Shown: positions 30,388 through 40,147, counted from the first letter of the stretch. The stretch is DNA of 64,000 bases from Zoogloea oleivorans (GCF_008107625.1 NZ_SDKK01000016.1:1-64000); one strand, 5' to 3'. A program made the numbers and translations. The notes: generated by a model from the sequence alone, not told the origin.

Positions 30388-31875
30388 GTGGAATTTACCA
30401 TAAAGGCCGGATCGCCGGAAAAACTCAAGAACGGCTGTGTGGTGGTTGGCGCGTTCGCCGGGGGAGATCTGACCGTAGCCGCCAGAGCTCTCGACAATGC
30501 CAGCGACGGCGCGATTGCCGCAGTGCTCGCCCAGGGTGACCTGGACGAGAAGGCCGGCAGCACCCTGATGCTTCACGCCGTACGAGGCGTTGCGGCGCCC
30601 CGCGTGCTGCTGGTCAGCCTCGGCAAGGCCGATGCGCTCTCCGACAAGGTCTACCGGGATGCCGTCGGCGCTACCGCCAAGGCACTCGCCGGCTCGGCGG
30701 CCGGCGACGCCGCTTTTTGCCTGGCCGACATCGACATTCCCGGTCGCGACCTGCCCTGGCGTCTCGCCCAGGCGGCGCAGATCCTCAAGGACAGCACCTA
30801 CCGCTGCGACGAGCTGAAGTCCAAAAAGGAAGAGTCGCAAAAGGGCATCAAGAAGCTCGTCTTCGTCGCCAGGCACAAGGATGCCGCCGCGCTCGAAACG
30901 GCCGTGCTGCGTGGCGAAGCGGTCGCCGATGGCCTGGCCCTCGCCAAGACCCTCGGCAACCTGCCCGGCAACGTGTGCACGCCGGGTTACCTGGCCACTG
31001 CCGCCAAGAAACTCGCCAAGGATCACAAGATCAAGGTCGAGATCCTCGAACGGGCCGACATGGAAAAGCTGGGCATGGGCTCGCTGCTGTCCGTGTCCCG
31101 GGGCTCCCACGAACCCCCCAAGTTCATCATCCTTCACTACAAGGGTGGCAAGGCCAAGGACAAGCCGGTCGTACTGGTCGGCAAGGGCGTCACCTTCGAC
31201 TCGGGCGGGATATCCCTGAAGCCCGGCGAGGGCATGGACGAAATGAAATACGACATGTGTGGCGCCGCCAGCGTGCTCGGCACCTTCAAGGCCATCGCCC
31301 GCATGGAGCTGCCGATCAACGTGATCGGCCTGATTCCGGCCACCGAAAACATGCCCGGTGGCTCGGCCACCAAGCCTGGCGACATCGTCACCTCCATGTC
31401 TGGCCAGACCATCGAAGTCCTCAACACCGACGCTGAAGGCCGCCTGATCCTGTGCGACGCCCTCACCTACGCCGAGCGTTTCGACCCGGCTGCGGTGGTG
31501 GACATTGCCACCCTCACCGGCGCCTGCATCATCGCTCTGGGCAACGCCACCTCCGGGCTGATGGCCAACGACGACGCCCTCGCGGCCGAGCTTCTGGCCA
31601 GCGGTCAGGCGTCCGGCGACAAGGCCTGGCAACTGCCCATCTGGGACGAATACCAGGAGATGCTCAAGAGCAATTTCGCCGATATCCCCAACATCGGCAC
31701 CAAGGGCGCCGGCGCAATTACCGCTGCGTGCTTCCTGGCTCGTTTCACCAAGGCCTACAAGTGGGCACACCTGGACATCGCCGGGCCGGCCTGGAAATCG
31801 GGTGCAGAGAAGGGTTCCACCGGTCGGCCGGTGCCTCTGCTCACCCAATTCCTGATCGATCGCGCCGCCGAGTGA
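30388..31875 (+). CDS. pepA: Leucyl aminopeptidase (cytosol aminopeptidase A)
   Basis: A 495-residue M17 metallopeptidase that removes N-terminal amino acids, using two metal ions; PepA can also bind DNA. The signature NTDAEGRL is present, with the metal-binding [13 protein letters not shown] and KYDMCGAA. I set the start at GTG 30388 because it is preceded by AAGGAG and gives [13 protein letters not shown] as in homologues; the upstream frame is antisense to lptF. Confidence 0.96.
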   Translation: MEFTIKAGSPEKLKNGCVVVGAFAGGDLTVAARALDNASDGAIAAVLAQGDLDEKAGSTLMLHAVRGVAAPRVLLVSLGKADALSDKVYRDAVGATAKALAGSAAGDAAFCLADIDIPGRDLPWRLAQAAQILKDSTYRCDELKSKKEESQKGIKKLVFVARHKDAAALETAVLRGEAVADGLALAKTLGNLPGNVCTPGYLATAAKKLAKDHKIKVEILERADMEKLGMGSLLSVSRGSHEPPKFIILHYKGGKAKDKPVVLVGKGVTFDSGGISLKPGEGMDEMKYDMCGAASVLGTFKAIARMELPINVIGLIPATENMPGGSATKPGDIVTSMSGQTIEVLNTDAEGRLILCDALTYAERFDPAAVVDIATLTGACIIALGNATSGLMANDDALAAELLASGQASGDKAWQLPIWDEYQEMLKSNFADIPNIGTKGAGAITAACFLARFTKAYKWAHLDIAGPAWKSGAEKGSTGRPVPLLTQFLIDRAAE

Positions 31876-31894
31876 AAACGCAGACGCTCCCGGC

Positions 31895-32326
31895 ATGACC
31901 GAGATCCGCTTCTACCACAACGCCCCCGACCGCCTGCGGGTGGCCTGCGTGCTCGCTGCCAAGGCCAGCGGCGGGGGTCACAAGGTATCGGTCTTCGCAC
32001 CGGACGGGGGCGTCGCACGGCATTTCGACCAGATGCTGTGGAGCTATCAGCCCCTCGCCTTCGTTCCCCACGTGGCCGCCGGCTCAACGCTGGCCGCCGA
32101 AACGCCGGTGGTCATCGGCAGCACTCTCGCAGCCCTGCCCCACCACGATGTGCTGATCAATCTGGGGGAAACGCTGCCAGCCGGTTTCGAGCGCTTCCAG
32201 CTGGTGCTCGAGATCGTCGGCCCGACCGACCCCGAACGCCAGGCCGCCCGCGGGCGCTATCGCAGTTACAAGGATGGGGGCTACACCCTCAGTGCCCACG
32301 ATCTGGCCCAACGGAGCGGCGAATGA
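31895..32326 (+). CDS. holC: DNA polymerase III chi subunit
   Basis: A 143-residue chi subunit linking the clamp-loader (through psi) to SSB. The N-terminus (TEIRFYHNAPDRLRVACVLAAKA) and VINLGETLPAGFERF-type segment fit the family, and the place between pepA and valS is the standard one. Its stop overlaps the next start (ATGA). Confidence 0.93.
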   Translation: MTEIRFYHNAPDRLRVACVLAAKASGGGHKVSVFAPDGGVARHFDQMLWSYQPLAFVPHVAAGSTLAAETPVVIGSTLAALPHHDVLINLGETLPAGFERFQLVLEIVGPTDPERQAARGRYRSYKDGGYTLSAHDLAQRSGE

Positions 32327-32811
32327 GCATCACCCCCAACCCCGAAATGGAAGTCTCCCTCGACGACGAAGAGGCCGAACATCTCATCGCCAGGACCGAT
32401 GCCCTGATCCATCGTCATGAGAGCTTTGCAGCCCCCTCCGAAACCGACGACCTGCCGGTGCTCACCGACGTGGTGGACGAACGGATCGAGCCCTACATCG
32501 GCGAGACCAGTCCAATCATCCTCGAACCGGTCACCCCGGCAGCGGAACTCCCGGAAACCCGCGCCGAACCCATCTTTACGCTGCTTCCCGGCACGGTCGA
32601 CCAGGCCGAGCGCCTCGTCGCCCTCGACACGGCGATCAGCCGGCACATCGAGGAATGGGTCGCCAATGAATTGCCCCAGCTCGTGTCCCGCGAACTGGAC
32701 GATCTGGCCGAACGCCTGCGCGACGCGGCCGCGGCTCACCTGCGTGCCACCCTCCTGCCCCTCGTCTCCGCCGAGATCGCCGACCAGCTCGACAGCCCCC
32801 CCGACGCATAA
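32323..32811 (+). CDS. Conserved hypothetical protein between holC and valS
   Basis: A 162-residue acidic soluble protein I do not recognise. The first 95 residues look disordered and acidic; residues about 100-155 form amphipathic helices (LDTAISRHIEEWVANELPQL, then DLAERLRDAAAAHLRATLLPL). It overlaps holC by four bases, so it is probably co-translated with chi. An analogue of the DNA polymerase III psi subunit, or a helical DUF seen in Rhodocyclales, are possibilities, but nothing in the sequence settles this. Confidence 0.75.
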   Translation: MSITPNPEMEVSLDDEEAEHLIARTDALIHRHESFAAPSETDDLPVLTDVVDERIEPYIGETSPIILEPVTPAAELPETRAEPIFTLLPGTVDQAERLVALDTAISRHIEEWVANELPQLVSRELDDLAERLRDAAAAHLRATLLPLVSAEIADQLDSPPDA

Positions 32812-32861
32812 CTCTCGGTCACCCGCCAAGTCTTGCCGGCGGTCAAGCGGGGTGCATCCGC

Positions 32862-32867
32862 TATAAT
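32862..32867 (+). promoter_or_regulatory. Candidate -10 element for valS
   Basis: A perfect TATAAT lies 30 nt before the valS ATG at 32897. The nearest -35-like TTGCCG is 23 bp upstream, too far for a normal sigma-70 spacing, so the -35 is weak or absent. Confidence 0.5.
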
Positions 32868-32896
32868 CCGCGTCTTTGCCTTCAAAGACAGAACCC

Positions 32897-35761
32897 ATGG
32901 AACTGGCCAAGAGTTTCGAGCCGGCGGAGATTGAGCGCCGCTGGTATGAGCACTGGGAAACGAGCGGCTACTTTGCCGCCGGTCTCGACCGCAGCAAGCC
33001 CGCGGATCAATCCTTCTGCATCCTGCTGCCGCCGCCCAACGTCACCGGCACCCTGCACATGGGTCACGGCTTCAACCAGACGCTCATGGACGCGCTCACG
33101 CGCTACCACCGCATGCGCGGCTGGAACACCCTGTGGCAGCCCGGCACCGACCACGCCGGTATCGCCACCCAGATCGTCGTCGAACGCCAGCTCGACGCCC
33201 AGGGCATTTCCCGCCACGACCTCGGCCGCGAGAAATTCCTCGAGAAGGTCTGGGAGTGGAAGGAATACTCCGGCGGCACCATCACCCAGCAGATGCGCCG
33301 CATGGGCACCAGCCCCGACTGGAGCCGCGAGCGCTTCACCATGGATGCCGGTCTCAACAAGATCGTCACCGAAACCTTCGTCCGCCTCTTCAACGAAGGC
33401 CTGATCTACCGCGGCAAGCGCCTGGTGAACTGGGATCCGAAGCTGCACACCGCCGTGTCCGACCTGGAAGTGGTGCAGGAAGAAGAAGATGGCTTCATGT
33501 GGCATCTTAACTACCCGCTTGCCGACGGCAGCGGCAGCCTCACCGTCGCCACCACCCGCCCGGAAACCATGCTCGGCGACACCGCCGTGATGGTGCACCC
33601 CGAAGACGAGCGCTACGCCCACCTGATCGGCAAGACCGTCAAGCTGCCGCTGGTGGATCGCGAGATCCCGATCATCGCCGACGAATACGTCGACCGCGAG
33701 TTCGGTACCGGCGTGGTCAAGGTCACCCCGGCCCATGACTTCAACGACTACGCCGTCGGCCTGCGCCACGGCCTGCCGATGATCACCGTGCTGACCCTCG
33801 AAGGCACTGTGCCGGATGCCGGCACAGTCGTCACCCACGGTGTGGTCAGCGGCTCGACCCCGCTGCCGGCCAGCCTCGTCGGCCTCGACCGCTTCGAAGC
33901 GCGCAAGCAGGTGGTGGCTCAATTCAAAGCCCTCGGCCTGCTCGGCGACATCAAGCCCCACAAGCTGCAAGTGCCCCGTGGCGACCGTACCGGCGTGGTC
34001 ATCGAACCGATGCTCACCGACCAGTGGTTCGTCGCCATGTCCAAGCCGGGCGAAGACGGCAAGTCGATCACCGAGAAGGCGCTGGAAGTCGTCTCCTCCG
34101 GCGAGATCGAGTTCGTCCCCGGCAACTGGGTCAACACCTACAACCAGTGGCTCAACAACATCCAGGACTGGTGCATCTCCCGCCAGCTCTGGTGGGGCCA
34201 CCAGATTCCCGCCTGGTACGGCGACAATGGCGAAACCTTCGTCGCCCACAGCGAGGACGAAGCCCGCAGCCTGGCCGACAAGGCCGGCTACAGCGGCGCC
34301 CTCAAGCGCGACCCGGACGTCCTCGACACCTGGTACTCGTCGGCCCTGTGGCCCTTCTCGACCCTCGACTGGACACCGGAATACCCGGCCCAGTCGAATG
34401 ACGCGCTGGACCTGTACCTGCCGTCCACCGTGCTCGTCACCGGCTTCGACATCATCTTCTTCTGGGTGGCGCGCATGGTCATGATGACCAAGCACATCAC
34501 CGGCAAGATCCCGTTCAAGCACGTTTACGTGCACGGTCTGATCCGCGATGCCGAAGGCGCGAAGATGTCCAAGTCGAAGGGCAACGTGCTCGACCCGATC
34601 GACCTGATCGACGGCATCGGCATCGACGCCCTGGTGGCCAAGCGCACCACCGGCCTGATGAACCCCAAGCAGGCCGCCAGCATCGAGAAGAAGACCCGCA
34701 AGGAATTCCCCGAAGGCATCCCCGCCTTCGGCACCGACGCCTTGCGTTTCACCTTCGCCAGCCTGGCCAGCCCGGGCCGCGACATCAAGTTCGACATGAG
34801 CCGCTGCGAGGGCTACCGCAACTTCTGCAACAAGTTGTGGAACGCCACCCGCTTCGTGCTGATGAACACCCAGGACAAGGACTGCGGTCTCGACAATCAC
34901 GATGCCACGGCCTGCACCGGCGCCTACCTGGACTTCTCCTTCGCCGACCGCTGGATCGTCAGCCGCCTGCAGCGTGTCGAAAAGGAAGTCGAGCAGCACT
35001 TCGGCGAATACCGTTTCGACCTCGTCTCCAAAACGGTTTACGAGTTCATCTGGGACGAGTACTGCGACTGGTACCTGGAATTGGCCAAGGTGCAGATCCA
35101 GAGCGGCACCGAAGCCCAGCAACGGGCTACCCGCCGCACCCTCTTGCGCGTGCTCGAAACCATCCTGCGCCTGGCTCACCCGATGATTCCCTTCATCACC
35201 GAAGAGCTGTGGCAAACAGTCGCCCCGCTGGCCGCCCGCAAGGACACCGACAGCCTGTGCCTGGCCAGCTACCCGCAAGCCGACCTGGGCAAGCTCGACG
35301 AAACCAGCGAAGCCGACGTCACCGAGCTGAAGGCGCTCATCTACGCCTGCCGCAACCTGCGTGGCGAGATGAACATCTCTCCGGCCCAGCGCATGCCCCT
35401 GATCGCCAGCGGCAACGCCGAGCGCCTGAAGAAGTTCGCCCCCTACATCGCCGGGCTGGCCAAGCTCTCCGAAGTGCAGGTGGTGGATGAAATCAGCACC
35501 GAAGAAATGGCCCCCGTCGCCATCGTCGGCGAGCAGCGCCTGATGCTCAAGGTCGAGATCGACATCGCCGCCGAGCGGGAGCGTATTTCCAAGGAAATCG
35601 CCCGCCTCGAAGGCGAGATCGTCAAGGCCCACGCCAAGCTCGCCAACGAGAGCTTCGTGGCCCGCGCCCCGGCCGCGGTGGTGGCCCAGGAGAAGGAACG
35701 CCTGGCCAACTTCAGCGCCACCGTCGACAAGCTCAAGCCCCAGCTGGCCAAGCTCGTCTGA
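32897..35761 (+). CDS. valS: Valyl-tRNA synthetase
   Basis: A class I aminoacyl-tRNA synthetase of 954 residues. The HIGH motif is HMGH (in [10 protein letters not shown]) and the KMSKS motif is KMSKSKGN. The editing domain, the anticodon-binding domain and the C-terminal coiled coil ([19 protein letters not shown]) are present. ATG 32897 gives [18 protein letters not shown] as in homologues. It follows the holC pair, with its own -10 element. Confidence 0.98.
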   Translation: MELAKSFEPAEIERRWYEHWETSGYFAAGLDRSKPADQSFCILLPPPNVTGTLHMGHGFNQTLMDALTRYHRMRGWNTLWQPGTDHAGIATQIVVERQLDAQGISRHDLGREKFLEKVWEWKEYSGGTITQQMRRMGTSPDWSRERFTMDAGLNKIVTETFVRLFNEGLIYRGKRLVNWDPKLHTAVSDLEVVQEEEDGFMWHLNYPLADGSGSLTVATTRPETMLGDTAVMVHPEDERYAHLIGKTVKLPLVDREIPIIADEYVDREFGTGVVKVTPAHDFNDYAVGLRHGLPMITVLTLEGTVPDAGTVVTHGVVSGSTPLPASLVGLDRFEARKQVVAQFKALGLLGDIKPHKLQVPRGDRTGVVIEPMLTDQWFVAMSKPGEDGKSITEKALEVVSSGEIEFVPGNWVNTYNQWLNNIQDWCISRQLWWGHQIPAWYGDNGETFVAHSEDEARSLADKAGYSGALKRDPDVLDTWYSSALWPFSTLDWTPEYPAQSNDALDLYLPSTVLVTGFDIIFFWVARMVMMTKHITGKIPFKHVYVHGLIRDAEGAKMSKSKGNVLDPIDLIDGIGIDALVAKRTTGLMNPKQAASIEKKTRKEFPEGIPAFGTDALRFTFASLASPGRDIKFDMSRCEGYRNFCNKLWNATRFVLMNTQDKDCGLDNHDATACTGAYLDFSFADRWIVSRLQRVEKEVEQHFGEYRFDLVSKTVYEFIWDEYCDWYLELAKVQIQSGTEAQQRATRRTLLRVLETILRLAHPMIPFITEELWQTVAPLAARKDTDSLCLASYPQADLGKLDETSEADVTELKALIYACRNLRGEMNISPAQRMPLIASGNAERLKKFAPYIAGLAKLSEVQVVDEISTEEMAPVAIVGEQRLMLKVEIDIAAERERISKEIARLEGEIVKAHAKLANESFVARAPAAVVAQEKERLANFSATVDKLKPQLAKLV

Positions 35762-35780
35762 GCAAACAGGCGTCAAATTG

Positions 35781-35813
35781 AAAAGGGCCACGCAATTGCG
35801 TGGCCCTTTTTTT
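35781..35813. terminator. Strong bidirectional terminator between valS and tusA-like gene
   Basis: A perfect 30-base palindrome (13-bp stem with a four-base AATT loop) starts with AAAA and ends in a run of seven T. It can stop both the valS and the convergent tusA-like transcripts. Confidence 0.95.
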
Positions 35814-35830
35814 GGCTCATCCGGTACGGA

Positions 35831-36061
35831 TTACTTGCGGCGCAGGAAAAAATCGTAGGCGTTATCCGGTAATTCGTTGTGGGCAACCAGCTCATTGCCG
35901 GTCTGTCGGGCGAAGGCCGCAAAGTCCTTCACCGATCCCGGGTCCGTCGCGAGGACATGAAGCACCTGGCCAGCCTGCATTTCTGCCAGCGCCTTCTTGG
36001 CGCGCAGAATAGGCAGTGGGCAGTTCAGGCCGCGGGCATCCACTTCCTTGTCAAAATCCAT
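35831..36061 (-). CDS. TusA/SirA-family sulfur-carrier-like protein
   Basis: A 75-residue TusA-like protein with the signature LNCPLPILRAKKAL; the cysteine of CPxP carries sulfur as a persulfide in the family. The fold's later part (DPGSVKDFAAFARQTGNEL) is complete. Single TusA-like genes act in tRNA thiolation or in sulfur oxidation/trafficking; which applies here cannot be told. Start ATG 36061; the frame is open ten residues further up without homology. Confidence 0.93.
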   Translation of the reverse strand: MDFDKEVDARGLNCPLPILRAKKALAEMQAGQVLHVLATDPGSVKDFAAFARQTGNELVAHNELPDNAYDFFLRRK

Positions 36062-36300
36062 TGTGTGACTCCATCTTCGAGAGGCGATCAAGGCCGGATT
36101 CTAACGCGACACGCGATTTTGGCCGAGGCCGGGCAAACGCACTTCGACGCAGTGCAAAAAAGACCGTGATTCTGTGAAATAATGACCATAGAAAAACCAT
36201 GTCATACCCAGATCGATACCCTTAGCGGCAGTATCGGCGCGCCAGAGCTTGTCTGGCAAGGCTTTCCCCAACCCCAACAATTCCTCCAAGGTAGACCAAC

Positions 36301-36666
36301 ATGCGCTCGAACATGCTCCAGACGGTTCTCAATGACCTGAACGGCACCTCCGCAGACATCGAAGCTTCAGCCATCATCTCCTCCGACGGCCTGATGATGG
36401 CCGCACTGCTCCCCAACACCGTGGACGAAGACCGGGTGGGTGCCATGAGTGCCGCCATGCTGTCCCTCGGTGACCGGACTGCCCGGGAACTGGCCCGCGG
36501 CGGCCTGGAACAGGTTCTGATCAAGGGCGAAAAGGGCTATGTGCTGATGGTCCAGGCTGGCGCCGATGCCGTGCTCACCGTGATGGCCAAGCCGAATGCC
36601 AAGCTGGGCCTGGTCTTCCTCGATGTCCGCCGGGCGGCAGACGCCATCGGCCGAATCCTCGGATGA
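36301..36666 (+). CDS. Roadblock/LC7 domain protein
   Basis: A 121-residue single-domain roadblock/LC7 protein. Typical segments are DIEASAIISSDGLMMAALLP, the helix DRVGAMSAAMLSLGDRTARELARGGLEQV and the final strand/helix LGLVFLDVRRAADAIGRIL. In MglB and the conservon CvnB proteins this fold dimerises and acts on a small GTPase. It opens a run of seven genes that ends in a Ras-like GTPase and a second roadblock-like protein; the GTPase is its probable partner. Confidence 0.9.
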   Translation: MRSNMLQTVLNDLNGTSADIEASAIISSDGLMMAALLPNTVDEDRVGAMSAAMLSLGDRTARELARGGLEQVLIKGEKGYVLMVQAGADAVLTVMAKPNAKLGLVFLDVRRAADAIGRILG

Positions 36667-36682
36667 GCGGACTGTGCAAGAC

Positions 36683-37153
36683 ATGAATCTCGACCACATT
36701 TCGGGAGATCCAGTCGAGCATGTGCTGACCCATGCCGACGGCACCCGTCGCCGCGTTTATGTGACATCAATCGAAAAGCCCTACCCGCACGGCAAGCTGA
36801 TCGTCTCGCGGACCGATACCGCCGGGATCATCACCCAGTGCAACCAGTCCTTCGTCGACATGTCCGGCTACGCCAGGGAAGAGTTGATTGGCCAGCCCCA
36901 CAGTCTCCTGCGTCACCCCGGGATGCCCGCCGCAGCCTTCCGTGACCTGTGGGACACCGTCAAGGCCGGGCATCAGTGGCACGGTTATGTAAAAAATCTG
37001 CGCAAGGATGGCGGGCACTACTGGGTCCATGCCGCAGTGGTTCCCAACATCCGCAACGGAGAAATAGTCGGTTATACCTCGGTACGGCGCGAGCCCTCCC
37101 GGGAGCATGTCGCAGCCGCCGAATTGCAGTACCGGGAGATGAACGGACAATGA
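36683..37153 (+). CDS. Aer-like PAS domain sensor protein
   Basis: A 156-residue protein consisting of little more than one PAS domain. The segment TDTAGIITQCNQSFVDMSGY, then the LLRHPGMPAAAFRDLW motif and GHQWHGYVKNLRKDGGHYWV are as in Aer, where the pocket binds FAD and senses redox state. No transducer, kinase or output domain is attached, so it must act through a partner. Start ATG 36683, with a GTG at 36674 as alternative. Its stop overlaps the next start (ATGA). Confidence 0.88.
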   Translation: MNLDHISGDPVEHVLTHADGTRRRVYVTSIEKPYPHGKLIVSRTDTAGIITQCNQSFVDMSGYAREELIGQPHSLLRHPGMPAAAFRDLWDTVKAGHQWHGYVKNLRKDGGHYWVHAAVVPNIRNGEIVGYTSVRREPSREHVAAAELQYREMNGQ

Positions 37154-37896
37154 GTTTCAACTTCACCGTAAGTCCCAGCTTTCCCAACGAGCGCATCTCG
37201 GACTGGTACATCTTCAACACCTGGCTGCAACGCTCCCTGTCCCTGCCCATTCACCTGGAGCTCTACGACAATTTCGGCGCCCAGCGGGCCGCCATTGCGG
37301 CTGGCAAAGTGGACATCATCCATGCCAACCCCTTCGACGCGTCCCTGCTGGTGCGGGAAAAAGGTTTCCGGGCCATCGCCCGGCCGGAAGGTCCGCCGGA
37401 CGAGATGGTCATCGTCAGCGCCGCCGAAAGCCCCGCCCAAGGCATTCCCGATCTTCAGCCCGGAACACGCCTGGCGTGCACCGACGACCCCTGCGTCAAC
37501 ACCGTCGGACGCATCCTGCTCGAACCGGCCAATCTCGACACCGGCAACACCGTCGAGCTCCGCCGCGAAACCTACATCCAGGTTGCCAAGGCCATCCTGC
37601 GCGGCGAAGCCGATATCGGCTTTTTCCCGGTAGCCGCCTTCAACGCGCTGTCGTCCCTTGTCCGGCGAGACATTCGGGTACTGGTCACCAGCGACACACA
37701 GGTGATCCAGCACGTTTTCCTGGTGGGCCCAGCCCTTCACGACCGGGTCGACGAGATGACCCATCTCCTCCTCACGATGCACGAGACGGACAAGGGCCGC
37801 AGCATGCTCGAAGCCCTCGGAGCCAGTCGCTGGCAAAACGTCCAGCAAGAGGATGTAGAGTTCATGATCGACATTATTTCCACGTTAACCCAGTGA
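37150..37896 (+). CDS. PhnD-like periplasmic-binding-protein fold without signal peptide
   Basis: A 248-residue protein related to the phosphate/phosphonate substrate-binding PhnD family (FNFTVSPSFPNERISDWYIF; AAIAAGKVDIIHANPFDASLLV; GEADIGFFPVAAFNAL). Unlike transporter binding proteins it begins directly with the fold: no signal peptide or lipobox, and the start is fixed by the ATGA overlap with the PAS gene. It is therefore predicted to be cytoplasmic, probably as a ligand-sensing component rather than an ABC transporter part. No permease or ATPase gene is near. Confidence 0.82.
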   Translation: MSFNFTVSPSFPNERISDWYIFNTWLQRSLSLPIHLELYDNFGAQRAAIAAGKVDIIHANPFDASLLVREKGFRAIARPEGPPDEMVIVSAAESPAQGIPDLQPGTRLACTDDPCVNTVGRILLEPANLDTGNTVELRRETYIQVAKAILRGEADIGFFPVAAFNALSSLVRRDIRVLVTSDTQVIQHVFLVGPALHDRVDEMTHLLLTMHETDKGRSMLEALGASRWQNVQQEDVEFMIDIISTLTQ

Positions 37897-38369
37897 TCCT
37901 CTTCATCGCCGACAAGGGCCGGCCGGAACGTATCCGTCATCCTGCACCACCAGCGGTCTTCGGACTGCCGGTGCGCACACTGGGAATTGCCTCCCACTGG
38001 TGCACCCCGGCAACGGGGACACTGCTGGCCGCCGAAATCGGACGCAAACCGACCAACCTGCACCTGCATGTACAACGCATCTCCCTGTGGCGCAGCCTCG
38101 GCGACGAAGCGCGGGCGGCTGCCGCGGTGATTGACCTGTGGATCGTCCTCGGGCCCCACGGCAGCGGCTTGCGTACCCACATGCTGCACGATCACTATGC
38201 AGCCCTGGAAGAGCAGGATCTGGGCATTTACCTGAGCGAGCGTCTGGATGACGGCATCCGCCGTCACGATCCACGGATTGCCCTTCCCGACGTCGTACTC
38301 GCCAGACCGGTCGACGGTGACATATGCTTCCTGAGGGTCGCTACCAGTCCTCATGAAGGCATCCGCTGA
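37893..38369 (+). CDS. Hypothetical protein of the GTPase/roadblock cluster
   Basis: A 158-residue soluble protein with no family I recognise. It starts at a GTG overlapping the previous stop (GTGA). The sequence alternates strands and helices (VILFIADKGRPERIRH; LGIASHWCTPATGTLLAAEIG; VIDLWIVLGPHGSGLRTHML; DGDICFLRV), suggesting a small alpha/beta fold. Its conserved-looking glycine/histidine stretch at about residues 80-100 could be functional. The overlap on both sides implies stoichiometric expression with the neighbours. Confidence 0.75.
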   Translation: MILFIADKGRPERIRHPAPPAVFGLPVRTLGIASHWCTPATGTLLAAEIGRKPTNLHLHVQRISLWRSLGDEARAAAAVIDLWIVLGPHGSGLRTHMLHDHYAALEEQDLGIYLSERLDDGIRRHDPRIALPDVVLARPVDGDICFLRVATSPHEGIR

Positions 38370-39597
38370 ACGCCCCCCCTCCCGGCATCACCAGCTTACC
38401 GCCCACCGTGAATCCGTCATGAGCCGCCACACCACCCTCCCCGGCCCGCACCTGACCGCCCTCTACCTGCTCCACGCAGGCAGCATGGATGTCCGGCTGA
38501 TCAGCCTTTCCGTGGAACGCCACTGGAAACATGCAGTGCGCCTGGTGCCGACGCTGGATGAAGCCCGGGTCGTCCTGGTCGACTGTGATCGTCCGGGCGT
38601 TGAAGCGGCCTTCGAGCAACTGGGCCCTTATCCAAGCGCCGGCATCGTGTGCTACGCCTTTCACCCGAAGGACCATGCCCTGCGCTTTCCGAACCGGCTC
38701 ATCCTGGGCAAGCCACTCAATCTGGATGCCCTGCCCGGCATCCTTGCCAAGGCCGCCAACGACACCGCGGCCATCAAGGCTACCGTCACAGCACGCCGCC
38801 AGGTGCCAGCACCAGTACCAACGCCCCCCATGGCAGCCGTGGAAACCCCCAGCTCCCTGGGCCACGGACTGCACATGGATGAAGAGCGTGACCTGTGCGG
38901 CGCCATGGACGACATTCCCCTCACCCCAGGCACGCCTCTCAGCGAAAAACTCTTTTTCGCCCCCGACCAATACCTGATCGGCCACCTCTCCCGGGCTGTC
39001 GAACAGGCCGTCGCCTCAGGTCGCCCTCATGTCATTTCCGGCCTGCCGCACCTCATCGGAGTCCAGCCACAGCCATTGCCGGTGTGTGTCACGGCATTTC
39101 GCGGCAACCAGTTGCGGCCCTTTTCCATGACCCAGTTGCCGCACGCCACGGCACGCATCGTCAGCGCCCTGATCTTCAGTGAATCCGTAGGTACCGAGAC
39201 AGTTTACGCGGCCGAGGATTTTCTCTGGAACATCGCCGCCTGGGCCGCCCGTGGCCGCCTGCCCGTGGGCACCGATCCCTACCAGAGGGTACGCCTGAAA
39301 GCCTGGCCCAACTTTACCCAGGCCTTCCTTTCACCCCACGCACTGCGCATAGCAGCCTTGTGGACACGCACCTGGGCCAGCCCTGTGGAGATCGCCACGC
39401 AGCTGGCCATCCCCCATCGTTATGTGTTTTCGGTATTCTCGTCAGCCCACTTCTCCGGGCTGCTGGACCGGAACGCACCGACCGTTGCGCCCATCGCGGT
39501 CATACCCGTTGCCGCACACCCCTCCCCTTCTCCCAAACAAGAACAACGGCCATCGATTCTGTCCCGAATTCTCAGAAAGCTCCTCAATGCGGTCTGA
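38353..39597 (+). CDS. Pseudo-receiver protein with C-terminal helical (wHTH-like) region
   Basis: A 414-residue soluble protein. Residues about 30-145 look like a response-regulator receiver fold (VVLVDCD at strand 3, ILGKPLNLDALPGIL with the strand-5 lysine-proline), but the usual acidic pair and phosphorylation site context are altered. The middle is variable and Pro-rich. The region IAALWTRTWASPVEIATQLAIPHRYVFSVFSSAHFSGLLD (split here: about residues 335-375) has the look of a winged helix, as in the DUF742 proteins of conservons. The start at 38353 overlaps the previous gene by 17 bp; ATG 38419 is an alternative. The assignment is structural intuition, not homology. Confidence 0.68.
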   Translation: MKASAERPPSRHHQLTAHRESVMSRHTTLPGPHLTALYLLHAGSMDVRLISLSVERHWKHAVRLVPTLDEARVVLVDCDRPGVEAAFEQLGPYPSAGIVCYAFHPKDHALRFPNRLILGKPLNLDALPGILAKAANDTAAIKATVTARRQVPAPVPTPPMAAVETPSSLGHGLHMDEERDLCGAMDDIPLTPGTPLSEKLFFAPDQYLIGHLSRAVEQAVASGRPHVISGLPHLIGVQPQPLPVCVTAFRGNQLRPFSMTQLPHATARIVSALIFSESVGTETVYAAEDFLWNIAAWAARGRLPVGTDPYQRVRLKAWPNFTQAFLSPHALRIAALWTRTWASPVEIATQLAIPHRYVFSVFSSAHFSGLLDRNAPTVAPIAVIPVAAHPSPSPKQEQRPSILSRILRKLLNAV

Positions 39598-40147
39598 ACG
39601 CGCCCGCCACAACAAGATCATTTTTTCCGGCACCGTCGGTGCTGGCAAAAGCACGGCCATCGCAGCCCTCAGCGACATCCCGCCCGTCTGCACCGAAGCC
39701 GTCGCCAGCGACGAGACTGCTGCACTGAAGAAGACCACCACGGTCGCCATGGACTACGGCCTGCTGAACCTGCCTGACGGCGAAAAAGTGATGCTCTACG
39801 GCACCCCCGGGCAGGAACGTTTCAGCTTCATGTGGGAAATCCTTTCGGAAGGCGGCATCGGCCTCGTCCTGCTGATCAACAACGCCAACGTCGACCCGCT
39901 CAAGGATCTCGAAAACTATCTCGCCGCGTTCAAGAAGTTCATCGCCAGCACGGCGGTGACCATCGGCGTAACCCACATGGACCGCGCCCAGGAACCCGGG
40001 CTCGATGCCTACCGGAAAAAGCTCGCCGAACTCGGCCACGATCCGCTTCCTGCCGTTTTCCGGGCCGACGCACGCAATCGCGAAGACGTGGCCACGCTAG
40101 TCAAGGCACTCCTCTACACCCTCAACCCCGGATTGGTCGATGCTTGA
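39587..40147 (+). CDS. Small Ras/MglA-like GTPase (COG2229/CvnD type)
   Basis: A 186-residue P-loop GTPase. G1 is GTVGAGKST, the switch II/G3 region is YGTPGQERF (Gly in place of the usual Asp of DxxGQ), and G4 is THMD in place of NKxD. These variants are normal for the COG2229 GTPases that pair with roadblock proteins in actinobacterial conservons and for MglA relatives. It is encoded between the pseudo-receiver protein and a second roadblock-like protein, overlapping both, and is the likely switch of this cluster. Confidence 0.88.
   Translation: MRSERARHNKIIFSGTVGAGKSTAIAALSDIPPVCTEAVASDETAALKKTTTVAMDYGLLNLPDGEKVMLYGTPGQERFSFMWEILSEGGIGLVLLINNANVDPLKDLENYLAAFKKFIASTAVTIGVTHMDRAQEPGLDAYRKKLAELGHDPLPAVFRADARNREDVATLVKALLYTLNPGLVDA

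Noticed and set aside
32882-35791. A 969-codon open frame antisense to valS
   Set aside because: The composition is that of a high-GC shadow frame; valS itself is unmistakable and no domain is seen on the antisense strand. Similar long antisense frames over dxs, pepA and glcD are rejected for the same reason.
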